A stretch of DNA of 64,000 nucleotides, from contig JAWNZC010000322.1 of assembly GCA_035771165.1 (NCBI GenBank), positions 5,672,001-5,736,000 on the forward strand, written 5' to 3'. Both the position numbers and the translations under genes were made by a program. Position 1 is the stretch's first letter, and the number at the start of each line of letters is the position of its first letter. Shown here piece by piece: positions 63,544 through 64,000 of this stretch. The notes below the pieces were generated by a model, which searched no databases, had not been told where the DNA came from, and saw only the letters and a program-made list of their open reading frames with translations. This DNA is from Paragorgia papillata (lineage: Eukaryota; Cnidaria; Anthozoa; Scleralcyonacea; Coralliidae).

Positions 63544-63900
63544 GGCCTGGTTTATACTGTACATCGCACAATCGTCGCATTTAATTAAGACGAACTAACT
63601 TCGTAGATTAGACGACGTCAATGCGACTTCGTTTTATACGACGAAATTAGTTCAGAAAATTTAATGTTTTGCATAAACAAACTAGAAATATGCTGAACCG
63701 AGAAGACTAAAACTATACAAAAATCAATTTAAGAGCAGGAAGTTTATGCATGACGTCACGGCGGCGTCTATAAAGACAACCATGGAATCCGTCGTGATCA
63801 GACTACTGAAATGCAACGTAGTCGCACAATCGTCGCATTTAATTGATTAAATTAAATTCGTCTGAAATGCGACGATTGTGCGACGTATACTCACTAGGCC
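63544..63900. mobile_element. 357-bp Harbinger-like MITE with TAA target duplication
   Basis: TAA flanks both ends (63541-63543 and 63901-63903). The ends are GGCCTGGTTTATACTGTAC and the inverse GTATACTCACTAGGCC (imperfect). The interior carries ATCGTCGCATTTAATT and ATGCGACGATTGTG in both orientations. The GGCC end and TAA duplication match the MITE at 21384. Confidence 0.75.
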
Positions 63901-64000
63901 TAAAAGAAACAGGAAGTGTGACTGTCCCGTTGTATGTTTTGTTGACGATTATCAATTCATTGAATGACATCAAGTTCATATTCAGTTCCCCCGCAGAACA

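Overview
This is a eukaryotic, AT-rich, intron-rich and transposon-dense window. The host gene content, the LINE, hAT, Crypton and MITE mix, and the extracellular adhesion-type protein suggest a cnidarian, most likely an anthozoan (coral or sea anemone). That assignment is inference from gene families; no marker gene settles it. There are no operons, CRISPR arrays or rRNA genes, and nothing points to bacteria.

Region 1 (about 1-870) is the 5' part of a decayed LINE on the minus strand, with a recognisable AP-endonuclease start. Region 2 (3384-35391) is one large plus-strand host gene. I reconstructed it as 16 exons whose phases agree at every junction: 3,310 nt, about 1,102 residues, with its 5' end outside the recognised part. 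In order it encodes an EGF-like module, a cadherin repeat followed by two basic (furin-like) clusters, a long N-glycosylation-rich tract with two tandem copies of a DUF11-like module, and a short Trp/Tyr/Gly-rich C-terminal domain. It looks secreted or extracellular.

The introns of that gene carry most of the mobile DNA. The best is a 5,256-bp foldback element (18933-24188). Its arms are tandem ~200-bp repeats in opposite orientation, it has a perfect 9-bp target duplication, and a Harbinger-like MITE sits at its apex. The introns also hold hAT MITEs with perfect 8-bp duplications (7411, 12800, 29428), LINE 3' ends (12655-13800, 14645-15340) and tiny TTAA-flanked elements.

Region 3 (35.4-45.4 kb) is intergenic and repeat-rich. 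It holds a 93-bp hairpin with a 9-bp duplication, hAT MITEs, and a minus-strand LINE reverse transcriptase split by a 1,130-bp hAT element. Region 4 (45475 onward) begins with a first coding exon with a signal peptide and a good donor, and one probable second exon. After it come a hAT MITE, a long inverted repeat that duplicates a 51-codon ORF, a Cys-rich exon with an in-frame stop, and a 650-bp minisatellite of 9-bp units.

Region 5 (56-64 kb) has two more elements with perfect 9-bp target duplications, a decayed Crypton-type tyrosine recombinase gene with all catalytic residues still readable, several palindromes, and a Harbinger-like MITE at the right edge. Overall, at least eleven non-autonomous DNA transposons can be bounded by exact target duplications, from four duplication classes (3, 4, 8 and 9 bp). 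No transposase for any of them is visible here.
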